In this document: positions 9,850-17,690 of the stretch, in pieces
Position numbering within the stretch: the first letter of the stretch is position 1
Layout of the letters: each line of letters begins with the position of its first letter
Assembly: GCA_900754955.1 (NCBI GenBank)
Contig: CAAEEV010000072.1
Coordinates: forward strand, 1-32,178
Reading direction: 5' to 3'
Source: Eggerthellaceae bacterium
Lineage (GTDB): Bacteria > Actinomycetota > Coriobacteriia > Coriobacteriales > Eggerthellaceae
DNA length: 32,178 bases
Program-made: the position numbers and the translations under genes
Notes under the pieces: model-generated
Databases searched by the model: none
The model's input: the letters and a program-made list of their open reading frames with translations, nothing else
Told to the model about the DNA's origin: nothing

Positions 9850-10746
9850 CTAGCTCAGCGCTGCGCAGAACGCGTCGAGCAGCGTGATCGCGAAATGCTG
9901 CGCGGAGCGCGCCGCCCCGGCATCCTCCCACATCGCCCCGGGAAGCACCACCGTCATGCGCGAGGGACGCGAGCGGCGCGCCACGTCCATGGCGGTCTTG
10001 AGACGCACGGGCAGCGTATCTTCGTCAGCGTACGTCACCACGGGAACCGACCCCTCGCTTCCCGCCGCATCGAGCGACACATGCACGAGCAGCGTCGACT
10101 CATCGGGCGGCACCGACAGCGCGTCAGCGCTCACGATCTTCGAGAAGGGGTTCGTCGCCTGCGCGAGGTTCGACATGCGCGACGCCACCGAGCGCGTGAA
10201 CTCGTCGGTGCCGAACAGGCAGAGCGCATGAGACTCGAGCACGTCAGCCGCGCGGGCAAAGCCGACCGGGCGGCTCAGGTGCGCCGCCTCCTTGCCCGCC
10301 CACGAGTGCTGCAGGTTGCGCAGCGCAGCGTACGTGTACGCGCCGGCGATGCCGTCGGCAGGAAGCCCCAGGTTGGTCTGCAGATTGCGCAGCGCCAGCT
10401 CGGTGTGCGCGCCGAAGATGGCGTCCTCCGCGCCGCAGAAGAAGCCGAGCGCGCCGAGCGCCTGCTGCAGCTCGAGCACGTCGTGGCCGTGGAAGTAGGG
10501 CATGCGCAGGTACAGCGTGCGATCGCCCAGGTTGTACGATGCGTCGACGAGCGCAGCCCACACCTTGTCGTCGACCTCGCGGCTCGCGTCGAGGTGCACG
10601 TTCACGCAGAACGAGGCCACCGCTTGGGCCGTCGCCTCATCGTAGGTGCCCGTCACCTGATCCTCGCTCAGATGCCCCACCGTCGCCAGACGCTGCTGCA
10701 CGTCCTCGACGGCGGCGCCCGCATCTCCGATCTTAATCGTCTTCAT
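9850..10746 (-). CDS. Peptidoglycan-binding protein with degenerate amidase-like C-terminus
   Basis: A 298-residue protein with two PG_binding_1 domains, at about residues 3-70 (IKIGDAGAAVEDVQQRLATVGHL) and 85-148 (DVLELQQALGALGFF... ALRNLQ). The remaining half (about 160-298) aligns by eye with the Amidase_3 fold: LLVHVSLDAAG resembles the 'ISIHANA' strand, and MTVVLPGAMWEDAG resembles the 'PAVLVEGGF' strand. At the expected zinc-binding His the residue is Asp, so catalysis may be lost. That alignment is my inference. There is no signal peptide, which would make it cytoplasmic or dependent on another export route. The ATG at 10746 (GAGGGT upstream) is preferred over a TTG six codons earlier. 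It starts 21 bases after the polyprenyl synthase stop. Confidence 0.8.
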   Translation of the reverse strand: MKTIKIGDAGAAVEDVQQRLATVGHLSEDQVTGTYDEATAQAVASFCVNVHLDASREVDDKVWAALVDASYNLGDRTLYLRMPYFHGHDVLELQQALGALGFFCGAEDAIFGAHTELALRNLQTNLGLPADGIAGAYTYAALRNLQHSWAGKEAAHLSRPVGFARAADVLESHALCLFGTDEFTRSVASRMSNLAQATNPFSKIVSADALSVPPDESTLLVHVSLDAAGSEGSVPVVTYADEDTLPVRLKTAMDVARRSRPSRMTVVLPGAMWEDAGAARSAQHFAITLLDAFCAALS

Positions 10747-10767
10747 CGCATACCCTCGATTCAACCG

Positions 10768-11817
10768 CTACTTGAGCCTGTTCACGAACCAATCGGCCAT
10801 CGAGATGAGAAGCTCGCGCGCCGACGAAGGCTCGATCATGTCGATCAGGCGGTTCTTGGCGATAGACGTGAGGTTCTCAGCGTAGTTGCGTGCGTATTCG
10901 ATCGAACCCGACTCCTCCATGATCTCAACGGCCTCGGCGAGCACCGCTGGGTCCTTCTCCTTCGAGGAGAGGATCTCGATCAGGCGGTCGCGCTTCGGCG
11001 AGTTCTGGAGCGCATGCACCACCACGAGCGTGCGCTTGCCCTCGGTGATGTCGTTGCGGAAGTCCTTCTTGGTGCTCTCCTCGGCGCCGATGAGGTTGAG
11101 CAGGTCGTCCTGGATCTGGAACGCGAGGCCCGTGTCGAGGCCGTAGTTGCGCAGCGCCTCGATCTCGGCCTCCGTGCCGCCGCCGATGATGGCGCCGATG
11201 GCGAGCGGAACCGCGCCGGAGTAGTGCGCGGTCTTATGCGTGGCCATGATGAGGTAGTCCTCGGGCGTGATGTCGTAGCGGCCGTCGCGCGCCCAGCCGA
11301 TGTCGAGCGCCTGGCCCTCGATGGTGCGGCGCGTCATGTTGATGAGCTCGGTGACCACGCGCACCTTGGTGGCGTCATCGAGCGTTTCGTCGTTCATCAC
11401 CGTGCCGTTGACGAGAGACAACGCCAAATCGCCCATGTTGATCGCCAGGCCGAGGCCCTCGGTCAGATGCAGGCAGGGCTTCCCGCGGCGCAGCTCCGCC
11501 TCATCGGCGATGTCGTCGTGGATGAGCGCTGCCGTGTGGAAGTGCTCGATGGCGGCCGCCGCGCTCGTAGCGCGCGCCACGTCACCGCCCACCGCCATGC
11601 ACGCCGCGAAGCAGATCAGCGGACGATGGCGCTTGCCGCCGTTCTCGCTGTATTCCATAAGCGGCTCGTACAGATAGCGATCCATGTCGGGGTGCGAGCC
11701 GCGCGGAATAAACTCGTTGACGAGCTCGCCCACCTTCTCGGCATAGCAGTTGAGGTACTCTTCGAAAGATTGGGGCGGCTCGGGGACGCCCGCCAAGATC
11801 TCGTTGATGTTTTCCAT
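10768..11817 (-). CDS. Polyprenyl diphosphate synthase (all-trans type)
   Basis: Condenses isopentenyl diphosphate with allylic diphosphates; the product probably feeds the menaquinone side chain or the undecaprenyl-type pool. The 349-residue protein carries KRHRPLI near the N-terminus, the first Asp-rich motif with its Arg pair (HDDIADEAELRRG), the TAHYSGA region and the second Asp-rich motif (FQIQDDLLNL). Chain length cannot be fixed from this. The ATG at 11817 (MENINEIL) is the natural start. The open frame extends upstream only because it reads antisense through the tRNA-Leu gene. An extended -10-like TGCTATCAT lies about 60 bases upstream on the minus strand. Confidence 0.92.
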   Translation of the reverse strand: MENINEILAGVPEPPQSFEEYLNCYAEKVGELVNEFIPRGSHPDMDRYLYEPLMEYSENGGKRHRPLICFAACMAVGGDVARATSAAAAIEHFHTAALIHDDIADEAELRRGKPCLHLTEGLGLAINMGDLALSLVNGTVMNDETLDDATKVRVVTELINMTRRTIEGQALDIGWARDGRYDITPEDYLIMATHKTAHYSGAVPLAIGAIIGGGTEAEIEALRNYGLDTGLAFQIQDDLLNLIGAEESTKKDFRNDITEGKRTLVVVHALQNSPKRDRLIEILSSKEKDPAVLAEAVEIMEESGSIEYARNYAENLTSIAKNRLIDMIEPSSARELLISMADWFVNRLK

Positions 11818-11927
11818 AGCTCTTTCTCGCAGCAGGCCGATATCGTATACAGCGGAACACTGGAAACGCCATGATAGCACAACGGTTTCTCGGCCCTCCG
11901 CATGTCGCACGGCAAGCAGAGTATTGG

Positions 11928-11933
11928 TATCAT
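11928..11933 (+). promoter_or_regulatory. Possible extended -10 of tRNA-Leu
   Basis: Plus strand reads TTGGTATCAT, an extended -10-like sequence 51 bases before the mature tRNA. No -35 is evident. Confidence 0.35.
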
Positions 11934-11983
11934 TGTCCCGCCTGCTTCCGCACGCGCGCCGCGCAGCGCGGAAGACGAAGCTC

Positions 11984-12068
11984 GGGGGCGTGGCGGAATT
12001 GGCATACGCAGCGGACTTAAAATCCGCCGCCGCAAGGCTTGTGGGTTCGAGTCCCACCGCCCCTACCA
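11984..12068 (+). tRNA. tRNA-Leu (anticodon UAA)
   Basis: The acceptor arms GGGGGCG and CGCCCCT pair, with one G-U at the end, and are followed by discriminator A and an encoded CCA. The anticodon stem GCGGA/TCCGC encloses the loop CTTAAAA, giving anticodon TAA, which reads UUA and UUG. The T-arm is GTGGG-TTCGAGT-CCCAC. The variable region is long, as in tRNA-Leu. It is the only plus-strand gene between 1 and 19454. Confidence 0.96.
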
Positions 12069-12141
12069 CTCAGGGACACGCACACCCAACCCACCCCCGG
12101 CAATCAGGACCCTTCATAGCGAAGGGACTCGAACCGTGAGG

Positions 12142-13104
12142 TCAGGCGCGCTCCCCCTTCGCCATCTCGAGCACCATGCCCTGCAGGATGTCCGACTCGC
12201 TCACCGTGAAACGGTCCATCTCCGCCGCGCGCATGACCTCCTCAAGGATGACGAGGCCCGCAACGATCACCGGCGCGCGGCCGGGGTCAAGCCCCACCAC
12301 CTGTCGTCGTTGCTCGAGCGGCAGAGCGGCAAGGCGCGCACGCACCGCGCCGAGCTCCTCCTGGGTCACCGTCGATCCGTGCACCCGGTCGCTGTCGTAG
12401 ACCGCCATCTCCTCGCGGATGCTGACGACGCTCGTCGCCGTACCTGCAACAGCCACCATGCGTTTCACGCGATCGAACCCGTCAAGCCCCTCGAAGTACG
12501 CATCGAACGTGCCCCTCATCCACTGGCGCATCTGCGCGATCTCGGTCGGAGCCGGCGGATCGCTCTTTGCGAACCGCTCGGTTGCGCGGCGACACCCGAT
12601 GTCGAAGGAACGCGCCGCCCAGGGGCTGCCGCCCGCCGGCCCGCAAACCACCTCGGTCGAGCCGCCGCCCACGTCGACCACCATGATGTCGCCTTCCCCC
12701 GCACCGCATTCCGCCGAAGCGCCTCGGAACGAGAGCGCCGCCTCCTGCTCGCCGGGAATGACCGCCAGCTTAAGCCCGCGTGCAGCGAGCAGCGCCGCGA
12801 ACTCGTCGGCGTTTTCCGCGTCGCGGGCCGCCGAGGTCGCCGCCACCATCGTGCGCCTCACGGGATGCTCCGCGCTCGACAGCGCGTCGCGCACGCCCAC
12901 GTAGCGGTCGATCGCATCCATCACGCGCGCCATCGCCTCAGGCTTCAACACGCCCGTCGCGTCGACGCCCTCTCCCAAATTGGTGATCGCGTACTCGCGT
13001 GCGCAGGGCACCACGCGCCCCGCCTTCACGTCGGCCACCAGCATGCGGCACGTCACCGTGCCGATGTCGATCGCAGCGTAGCGGCCTTCGGTGTACTCGG
13101 CCAT
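12142..13104 (-). CDS. Ppx/GppA family phosphatase (exopolyphosphatase type)
   Basis: Actin-like ATPase-fold enzyme that hydrolyses polyphosphate or (p)ppGpp-derived pentaphosphate. Phosphate-binding loops are visible: AAIDIGTVTCRMLVADV at the N-terminus and VVDVGGGSTEVV in the second lobe. ATSAARDAENADEF and the GTATSV stretch are also typical. At 320 residues it is the short form, without the C-terminal HD-like domain of long E. coli Ppx/GppA. The ATG at 13104 has AAGGGGG about ten bases before it. It follows the DivIC-like gene, an order common in Actinobacteria (divIC-ppx), with a hairpin in the 116-base gap between them. Confidence 0.92.
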   Translation of the reverse strand: MAEYTEGRYAAIDIGTVTCRMLVADVKAGRVVPCAREYAITNLGEGVDATGVLKPEAMARVMDAIDRYVGVRDALSSAEHPVRRTMVAATSAARDAENADEFAALLAARGLKLAVIPGEQEAALSFRGASAECGAGEGDIMVVDVGGGSTEVVCGPAGGSPWAARSFDIGCRRATERFAKSDPPAPTEIAQMRQWMRGTFDAYFEGLDGFDRVKRMVAVAGTATSVVSIREEMAVYDSDRVHGSTVTQEELGAVRARLAALPLEQRRQVVGLDPGRAPVIVAGLVILEEVMRAAEMDRFTVSESDILQGMVLEMAKGERA

Positions 13105-13125
13105 CGCCCGTCGCCCCCTTCTTCA

Positions 13126-13187
13126 GCAAAGGGGCCCGTCGCAGCGCCGCCGCAGACATCGCAGCGGCACCGTCGACGAGCCCCTTC
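13126..13187 (-). terminator. Terminator-like hairpin between the divIC-like and ppx genes
   Basis: On the minus strand an interrupted long stem (GGGGCtCGTCG... CGACGgGCCCC) ends in CCCCTTTG, with only three T. It may partly terminate the divIC-like transcript or process the divIC-ppx message. Confidence 0.45.
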
Positions 13188-13220
13188 CTTTACCTTATGC
13201 AGCGGTTCGCACCGCCGCTC

Positions 13221-14243
13221 CTACGATACGCCGAACAGCGGATCGAGAATGCCCGAGTACCAGGTGTCGGGCGGATCGATGCTGTCGGGAACGATGTTGG
13301 CTCGGAAGTCCGACTCCTTCTCGACGTCGATTCCCGTCACGCTTCCCGCCGTCTCGTCCTGCTTCACCCAGCCGAACTCCTCATGCGCGCGATCCTCCAC
13401 GCCTTCGTTCGTCGAGAGCGTGTCAACCTCGTCCTGGAGCGCGTCGTTGCGCTGCTGGACAGCCGTGTACTCGGCCTGGAGCCGATCGCGCTCGCGTACT
13501 TCCTGATAATACTGCTGGGCGGGCCCGTAGAGGAATGCACAGCTGAACACAAGGCACACCGATACCACAAGACCCGCCACGCCCCAGCGCGGAAGACCGC
13601 CGCCCGCATGCGCCGACGACGAACGCGAAGGCGAAGAGGAGCGGTTGCCGGGAGCGTCCTGCATGCGCGCCGCTCGGCGATGCTTCGTGCCCATCTCGGT
13701 CTTGTACACCGCCGCACGCGGCCCAGCGGGTTCGGCACCCGAGCTCCTGTCGGATCCGCCGTACTGCTGCGTGAAGCGTCGATCGGCCTTCTCTTTGGCG
13801 CGCGAACGGCGCAGCAAGGCCACCTTGTCGGACATGCGTGAGAACAGCGACGCTTTCCCCTCCGCGACGTCCGGCGCATCCTCAGCCTGCTGAAGCCTGT
13901 CGAGTCCGTCGCTCTCGCTGCGGCGCGCACGCTCGAAGCGCACGTCGTCGCGCGCAGACGAACGGGAGACCCCCCTGCCTCGCACGCGCCCAGAATCCTG
14001 CCTGTTAAAGGAGATCGCCTCATCGAAACCGCGGCGATCGCGGCGACCGATGCCCTCGCCCGCACGGTGCGAGCGGCGATCCGTCGCAGCATCGAGGCCG
14101 TAGGAGCGCATGTCGAAATCGACGAGCGCGTCGTCGATGCGGCCCGCATGCACGCGCGAACGCGAGGATGCCGACGAAAAACGACGCTGACGCGCACCGC
14201 GCCGAGCGTCGTCGAAAGACACGATATGCGATTGCCGATCCAA
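13221..14243 (-). CDS. DivIC/FtsB-like septum formation protein with long basic N-terminal extension
   Basis: Bitopic cell-division protein. One membrane segment lies near residues 221-241 (WGVAGLVVSVCLVFSCAFLYG). A short extracellular coiled coil follows (YYQEVRERDRLQAEYTAVQQ, DALQDEVDTL), then the RAHEEFGWVKQDE patch typical of DivIC/FtsB; the protein ends about 60 residues later. DivIC partners with FtsL and DivIB/FtsQ to activate septal peptidoglycan synthesis. FtsB/DivIC are usually 100-150 residues. Here about 220 residues, rich in Arg and Ser, precede the membrane segment and would be cytoplasmic. No ATG lies near the start. The TTG at 14243 is chosen for the AAAGGGG eight bases before it; a GTG at 14300 is an alternative. 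Confidence 0.8.
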   Translation of the reverse strand: MDRQSHIVSFDDARRGARQRRFSSASSRSRVHAGRIDDALVDFDMRSYGLDAATDRRSHRAGEGIGRRDRRGFDEAISFNRQDSGRVRGRGVSRSSARDDVRFERARRSESDGLDRLQQAEDAPDVAEGKASLFSRMSDKVALLRRSRAKEKADRRFTQQYGGSDRSSGAEPAGPRAAVYKTEMGTKHRRAARMQDAPGNRSSSPSRSSSAHAGGGLPRWGVAGLVVSVCLVFSCAFLYGPAQQYYQEVRERDRLQAEYTAVQQRNDALQDEVDTLSTNEGVEDRAHEEFGWVKQDETAGSVTGIDVEKESDFRANIVPDSIDPPDTWYSGILDPLFGVS

Positions 14244-14436
14244 GAGAAACGCCCCTTTTGCACCGAGTTCGTTTGAGTAGTGTGTGTATGCTAAGAGCAC
14301 TGATCAGGATACCACGCCGACGCCCGCTGCGCGGCGATCAACCGGAATTCGAAGCCAATCCACAGGCGGAGCCGCGCCCCGCCCGCGATGCGCGGCGAGC
14401 GCGGCTTCAAACCGCGCGCCGCATGCGCGCAGCGCC

Positions 14437-14820
14437 CTAATCCAAATCAAGCTTGTCGATGAAAGCGAACCACTTCTCAAGAGAGCTGTCACTGATCGCG
14501 TGCTCCATGAGGCACGCTTCTTCATCTGCCACGTCCTCGGGGATGCCGAGAGCCTTGTGCAGGAACTTGAACAGCATTTCGTGGCGCTTGAGCACCGCCT
14601 GCCCGTAGCGATAGCCCTCTTCGGTCAGCGTGATATCGCCGTAATACGGCTGCTCAGCGTAGCCCTTCTCCTTGAGGACCGACATCGCCTTGTTCACCGA
14701 AGCCTTGGAAACGCCCATCTTCGTAGCCACGTCGACCGAGCGCACCGAAGAATCCGTCGAGGCGCCGAGCACCACCATCGCTTCGAGATAATCCTCATGG
14801 GATGTGGACATCTTCTCCAT
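14437..14820 (-). CDS. DtxR family iron-dependent repressor, two-domain form
   Basis: A 127-residue metalloregulator. The winged helix covers about residues 8-70 (HEDYLEAMVVLG... VRSVDVATKMGVSKASVNKAM... GYRYG), and the dimerisation/metal domain about 72-127. Metal ligands line up with DtxR: His80 (LKRHEML), and Cys103, Glu106 and His107 in ACLMEH. DtxR/IdeR have Cys at this place while MntR has Glu, so Fe(II) is the likely co-repressor. The SH3-like third domain is absent. The ATG at 14820 has AGGAGGG at five bases. It is the last gene of the feo cluster and probably controls it through the dyad at 17629-17644. Confidence 0.9.
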   Translation of the reverse strand: MEKMSTSHEDYLEAMVVLGASTDSSVRSVDVATKMGVSKASVNKAMSVLKEKGYAEQPYYGDITLTEEGYRYGQAVLKRHEMLFKFLHKALGIPEDVADEEACLMEHAISDSSLEKWFAFIDKLDLD

Positions 14821-14886
14821 GGCACCCTCCTGCTTCGCACGCCTGCGGCCAGGCTCTCCAACTCGATGAAGTCCATGGTAGCACAA

Positions 14887-14919
14887 GGCGGGGCCCGCAC
14901 TTCTCGTACGAACCCCGCC
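14887..14919 (-). terminator. Hairpin between the Cys-rich Feo gene and the DtxR gene
   Basis: A perfect 7-bp GC stem (14887-14893 with 14913-14919) with a 19-base loop, followed on the minus strand by TTGTGCTACC. The T-run is weak, so it may only partly end the feoB transcript. A TGCTACCAT extended -10-like element follows it and may serve the DtxR gene. Confidence 0.4.
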
Positions 14920-14970
14920 CGACACCTCCGCCATGCGCAGCGGCATCAGCCGAGCGCGCGGGACGATCCG

Positions 14971-15195
14971 CTACGCGTCGCGCTGCTTTCCGAGCGCCGC
15001 GTCGAGATCGGCGACCATTTTGTCGGCCGCGCTGCAGCTGCAGCCGCCATGGCAGCCCGAGCAGCCGGCGTCGCCGCAGTGATCGCCGCAGTCGCACAAG
15101 CCGCGATGCGTCATGCGGCGAATCGCCCACACGGCCCACGCCACGATGACCGCCGCCACGACAACCGTCCCCGGCGTCAACATCAGATCCTGCAC
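14971..15195 (-). CDS. FeoB-associated Cys-rich membrane protein
   Basis: A 74-residue protein with one N-terminal membrane segment (about residues 6-27, GTVVVAAVIVAWAVWAI). A Cys/Gly/His-rich stretch follows (CDCGDHCGDAGCSGCHGGC...), then a short charged tail. Such proteins often sit beside feoB and are listed as FeoB-associated Cys-rich proteins (FeoC-like role proposed). The Cys array may bind iron at the cytoplasmic face, which is inference. The GTG at 15195 is chosen because AAGGAGG ends five bases before it; a TTG five codons upstream would overlap that site. It begins 30 bases after the feoB stop. Confidence 0.86.
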   Translation of the reverse strand: MQDLMLTPGTVVVAAVIVAWAVWAIRRMTHRGLCDCGDHCGDAGCSGCHGGCSCSAADKMVADLDAALGKQRDA

Positions 15196-15225
15196 GACAG
15201 CCTCCTTCAAACAACTCGCATTATG

Positions 15226-17577
15226 CTACGCAGCGTCAGCCTGTGCGTCGAGCGTACCGCGCACAGCGGAATCTCCATACGCGGGCATGGGGCGGAAGAG
15301 CTGGAACAGCATCGCCACTGCGACCACCGCCGCAACCACCGTGAAGACGTTGAAGCTCACCTCGCCCATGATCAGACCGCCGAACTGGTAGATCATGAGG
15401 CCCACGCACCAGGCGAAGCCCGTCATGTAGCCGATCGTCGCCCACGTCCACTTCGCCGACGCCATCTGACGGCGAATGGTGCCGACAGCGGCGAAGCACG
15501 GAGCGCACAGCAGGTTGAAGGCGCAGAAGGCCATGATCGCTGCCGTGGACCCGCCGAGCATCGTGGCGAACGCGCTCCACATGGTGGGGTCGGTCTCGCC
15601 GAGCTCGCCCACCGCCGTGATGATGCCGACCGTGGCCACCACGTTCTCCTTCGCCACAAGACCCGTGATCGAGGTGACCGTCGCCTCCCAGCTGCCGAAT
15701 CCGAGCGGCGCGAAGATGAAGCCGATGGCGTTACCGAGCGCTGCCATGAGGCTGTACTGGATGTAGTCGGGCATCTCGGTGTCAAGCAGGCCGAACGCAC
15801 CCTCGTAGAATCCGAAGTTCATGAGGAACCAGATGACGACCGTCGACAGGAAGATGATCGTTCCCGCCTTCACGATGTAGGAACGCACGCGCTCCCACAT
15901 GGCGAGCAGCACGTTTCGCACCGTGGGAAGATGGTACTGCGGCAGCTCCATGATGAACGGCGCCGCCTCGCCCGCAAACGCGCGCAGCTTCTTCAGCATG
16001 ATGCACGACACGATGATCGCCGCAAGGCCGAGGAAGTAGAACAGCGGGGCGATCCACCACGTCTCCTCGGTGTTGCCGCCGGCAACGGCGCCGAACACGA
16101 GCGCGATGATGGGCATCTTCGCGCCGCAGGGGATCATGGTGGTCGTCATGATCGTCATGCGGCGGTCCTTCTCGTTCTCGATCGTCTTCGTCGACATGAC
16201 CGCCGGCACACCGCAGCCCGAGGCGATGAGCATCGGGATAAACGATTTGCCCGACAGGCCGAAGCGGCGGAAGATGCGGTCCATGATGAACGCAACGCGC
16301 GCCATGTAGCCGCAACCCTCGAGGAACGACAGCAGCAGGAACAGGATGATCATCTGCGGTACGAAGCCGATGACCGCACCTACGCCGGCGATAACGCCGT
16401 CAACGACGAGGCTCTGCAGCCACGGGGCGCACCCCACCGCCGTCAGCGCGTCGGACACAACCGGCGTCAGACCGGGAATGAACAGGCCGAACGTGGCGGG
16501 ATCGGGCTCCTCTTCCGCAAGCTGGGCGAGCAGCGCATCATCGCCCGCCTCCTCGGCGGCAGCCACGCTCTCCTCCCAGGCGGCGACCGCCTCGTCGTAC
16601 TGCTCGGTGCCGGTGTAGAGCCAGCCGTCGCCCGAGATGCCGTCGTTGGCCCAGTCGGTCACCACGCCGCCGCCGATCGATACGGCGAGCCAGTACACAA
16701 GCGCCATCACCACGATGAAGATCGGCAGGCCGAGAATGCGGTTCGTCACCACGCGGTCGATCTTCTGCGTGGTCGTCATGCCCTTGGGCGAGCGCGTCAA
16801 GCACGCGGCGCACACCGCGCCGATGGCGTCGTAGCGCTCGTTCGTGACAATGGACTCGGCATCGTCGTCCATCTCCTCCTCGAGCGCCTTGCGGATCGCG
16901 GCTATCTTAGCGAGTTCGCCCGCGGGAAGGTCGAGCGCATCAACGGTGAGCTGCTCGCCTTCGAGCAGCTTGATGGCGAACCAGCGCGCCCGCTCGGGCT
17001 TCACGCGATCGCCCACGATGTCGATGATCTGGGAGAGCGCCATCTCCACGCTGTCGCCGAACCGTACGGGCGAAGATGCGCCGACGCCCGCCTGCGCAGC
17101 CTTGACCGCGGTCTCGATGACCTCCTTCATGCCGCGCCCCTTGAGCGCCGACGTAGCGACGATCGGGCAGCCGAGCTGAGCGGAAAGCTTGTCCACGTCG
17201 ATCTTGTCGCCGTTCTTCTCGACGAGGTCGATCATGTTGAGCGCCACGACCACCGGCAGACCGAGATTGAGGATCTGCGTCGTGAGGTACAGATTGCGCT
17301 CGAGGTTGGTCGCATCGACGAGGTTGACGACGACGTCGGGCTTGCCGCTCATGAGGTAGTCGCGCGACACGATCTCCTCGGGCGAGTACGGCGACAGCGA
17401 GTAGATGCCCGGCAGGTCGGTGATGGTCACGCTCTTGTCGCGCGTGTACGTGCCCTCTTTCTTCTCAACCGTCACGCCAGGCCAGTTGCCGACGTACTGG
17501 CTGGCTCCTGTGAGCTCGTTGAACATCGTCGTCTTGCCGCAATTGGGGTTGCCGGCAAGAGCAATGCTGATGGCCAT
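15226..17577 (-). CDS. feoB: Ferrous iron transport protein B
   Basis: Main Fe(II) permease of the cytoplasmic membrane, 783 residues. N-terminal G domain: P-loop GNPNCGKTT (9-17), G3 DLPG (54-57), G4 NMID (114-117), G5 SAL (143-145). A guanine-dissociation-inhibitor-like helical spacer and a polytopic membrane part with the two Gate repeats follow. Cys-containing signatures include IASGCGVPAVMSTKT and MIPCGAKMPIIALV. Residues 322-362, between the first membrane segments, form an acidic Glu/Ala-rich insertion predicted to be extracytoplasmic. The ATG at 17577 has AAAGGG seven bases upstream and opens directly into the G domain. The terminator and operator just upstream suggest separate Fe-controlled transcription from feoA. 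Confidence 0.97.
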   Translation of the reverse strand: MAISIALAGNPNCGKTTMFNELTGASQYVGNWPGVTVEKKEGTYTRDKSVTITDLPGIYSLSPYSPEEIVSRDYLMSGKPDVVVNLVDATNLERNLYLTTQILNLGLPVVVALNMIDLVEKNGDKIDVDKLSAQLGCPIVATSALKGRGMKEVIETAVKAAQAGVGASSPVRFGDSVEMALSQIIDIVGDRVKPERARWFAIKLLEGEQLTVDALDLPAGELAKIAAIRKALEEEMDDDAESIVTNERYDAIGAVCAACLTRSPKGMTTTQKIDRVVTNRILGLPIFIVVMALVYWLAVSIGGGVVTDWANDGISGDGWLYTGTEQYDEAVAAWEESVAAAEEAGDDALLAQLAEEEPDPATFGLFIPGLTPVVSDALTAVGCAPWLQSLVVDGVIAGVGAVIGFVPQMIILFLLLSFLEGCGYMARVAFIMDRIFRRFGLSGKSFIPMLIASGCGVPAVMSTKTIENEKDRRMTIMTTTMIPCGAKMPIIALVFGAVAGGNTEETWWIAPLFYFLGLAAIIVSCIMLKKLRAFAGEAAPFIMELPQYHLPTVRNVLLAMWERVRSYIVKAGTIIFLSTVVIWFLMNFGFYEGAFGLLDTEMPDYIQYSLMAALGNAIGFIFAPLGFGSWEATVTSITGLVAKENVVATVGIITAVGELGETDPTMWSAFATMLGGSTAAIMAFCAFNLLCAPCFAAVGTIRRQMASAKWTWATIGYMTGFAWCVGLMIYQFGGLIMGEVSFNVFTVVAAVVAVAMLFQLFRPMPAYGDSAVRGTLDAQADAA

Positions 17578-17628
17578 GTTTTCCCTTTCTCCGTTCACTG
17601 CGGCGGCGCACCGAGCACCTCCGCGAAA

Positions 17629-17644
17629 GTTAACTTGAACTAAC
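17629..17644 (-). promoter_or_regulatory. feoB: Candidate DtxR-family operator before feoB
   Basis: Minus strand GTTAGTTCAAGTTAAC is an imperfect dyad with GTTA/TAAC ends, resembling the TTAGG-TTAACCTAA type of box bound by DtxR/IdeR/MntR. It overlaps a possible promoter, TTGGTG-17-TAACTT, and lies about 50 bases before feoB. The binding role is inferred from the dyad and the linked DtxR gene. Confidence 0.5.
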
Positions 17645-17652
17645 CGCTACAC

Positions 17653-17677
17653 CAAAAAGAAGCGCCCGAAGGCGCCT
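17653..17677 (-). terminator. Intrinsic terminator between feoA and feoB
   Basis: Minus strand: a 7-bp stem AGGCGCC/GGCGCTT closed by a TTCG tetraloop, then CTTTTTGG. It lies 14 bases after the feoA1 stop and directly before the candidate DtxR operator, so feoA messages should end before feoB. Confidence 0.85.
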
Positions 17678-17690
17678 GAAGGCACGAGCT

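Noticed and set aside
11818..12069. N-terminal extension of the polyprenyl synthase
   Set aside because: The peptide reading VGAVGLEPTSLAAADFKSAAYA is the antisense of a tRNA-Leu gene; homology starts at 11817.
14284..17643. Very long plus-strand open frame antisense to feoB
   Set aside because: It mirrors the feoB, Cys-rich and dtxR genes, with His/Arg-rich composition typical of antisense reading in GC-rich DNA.
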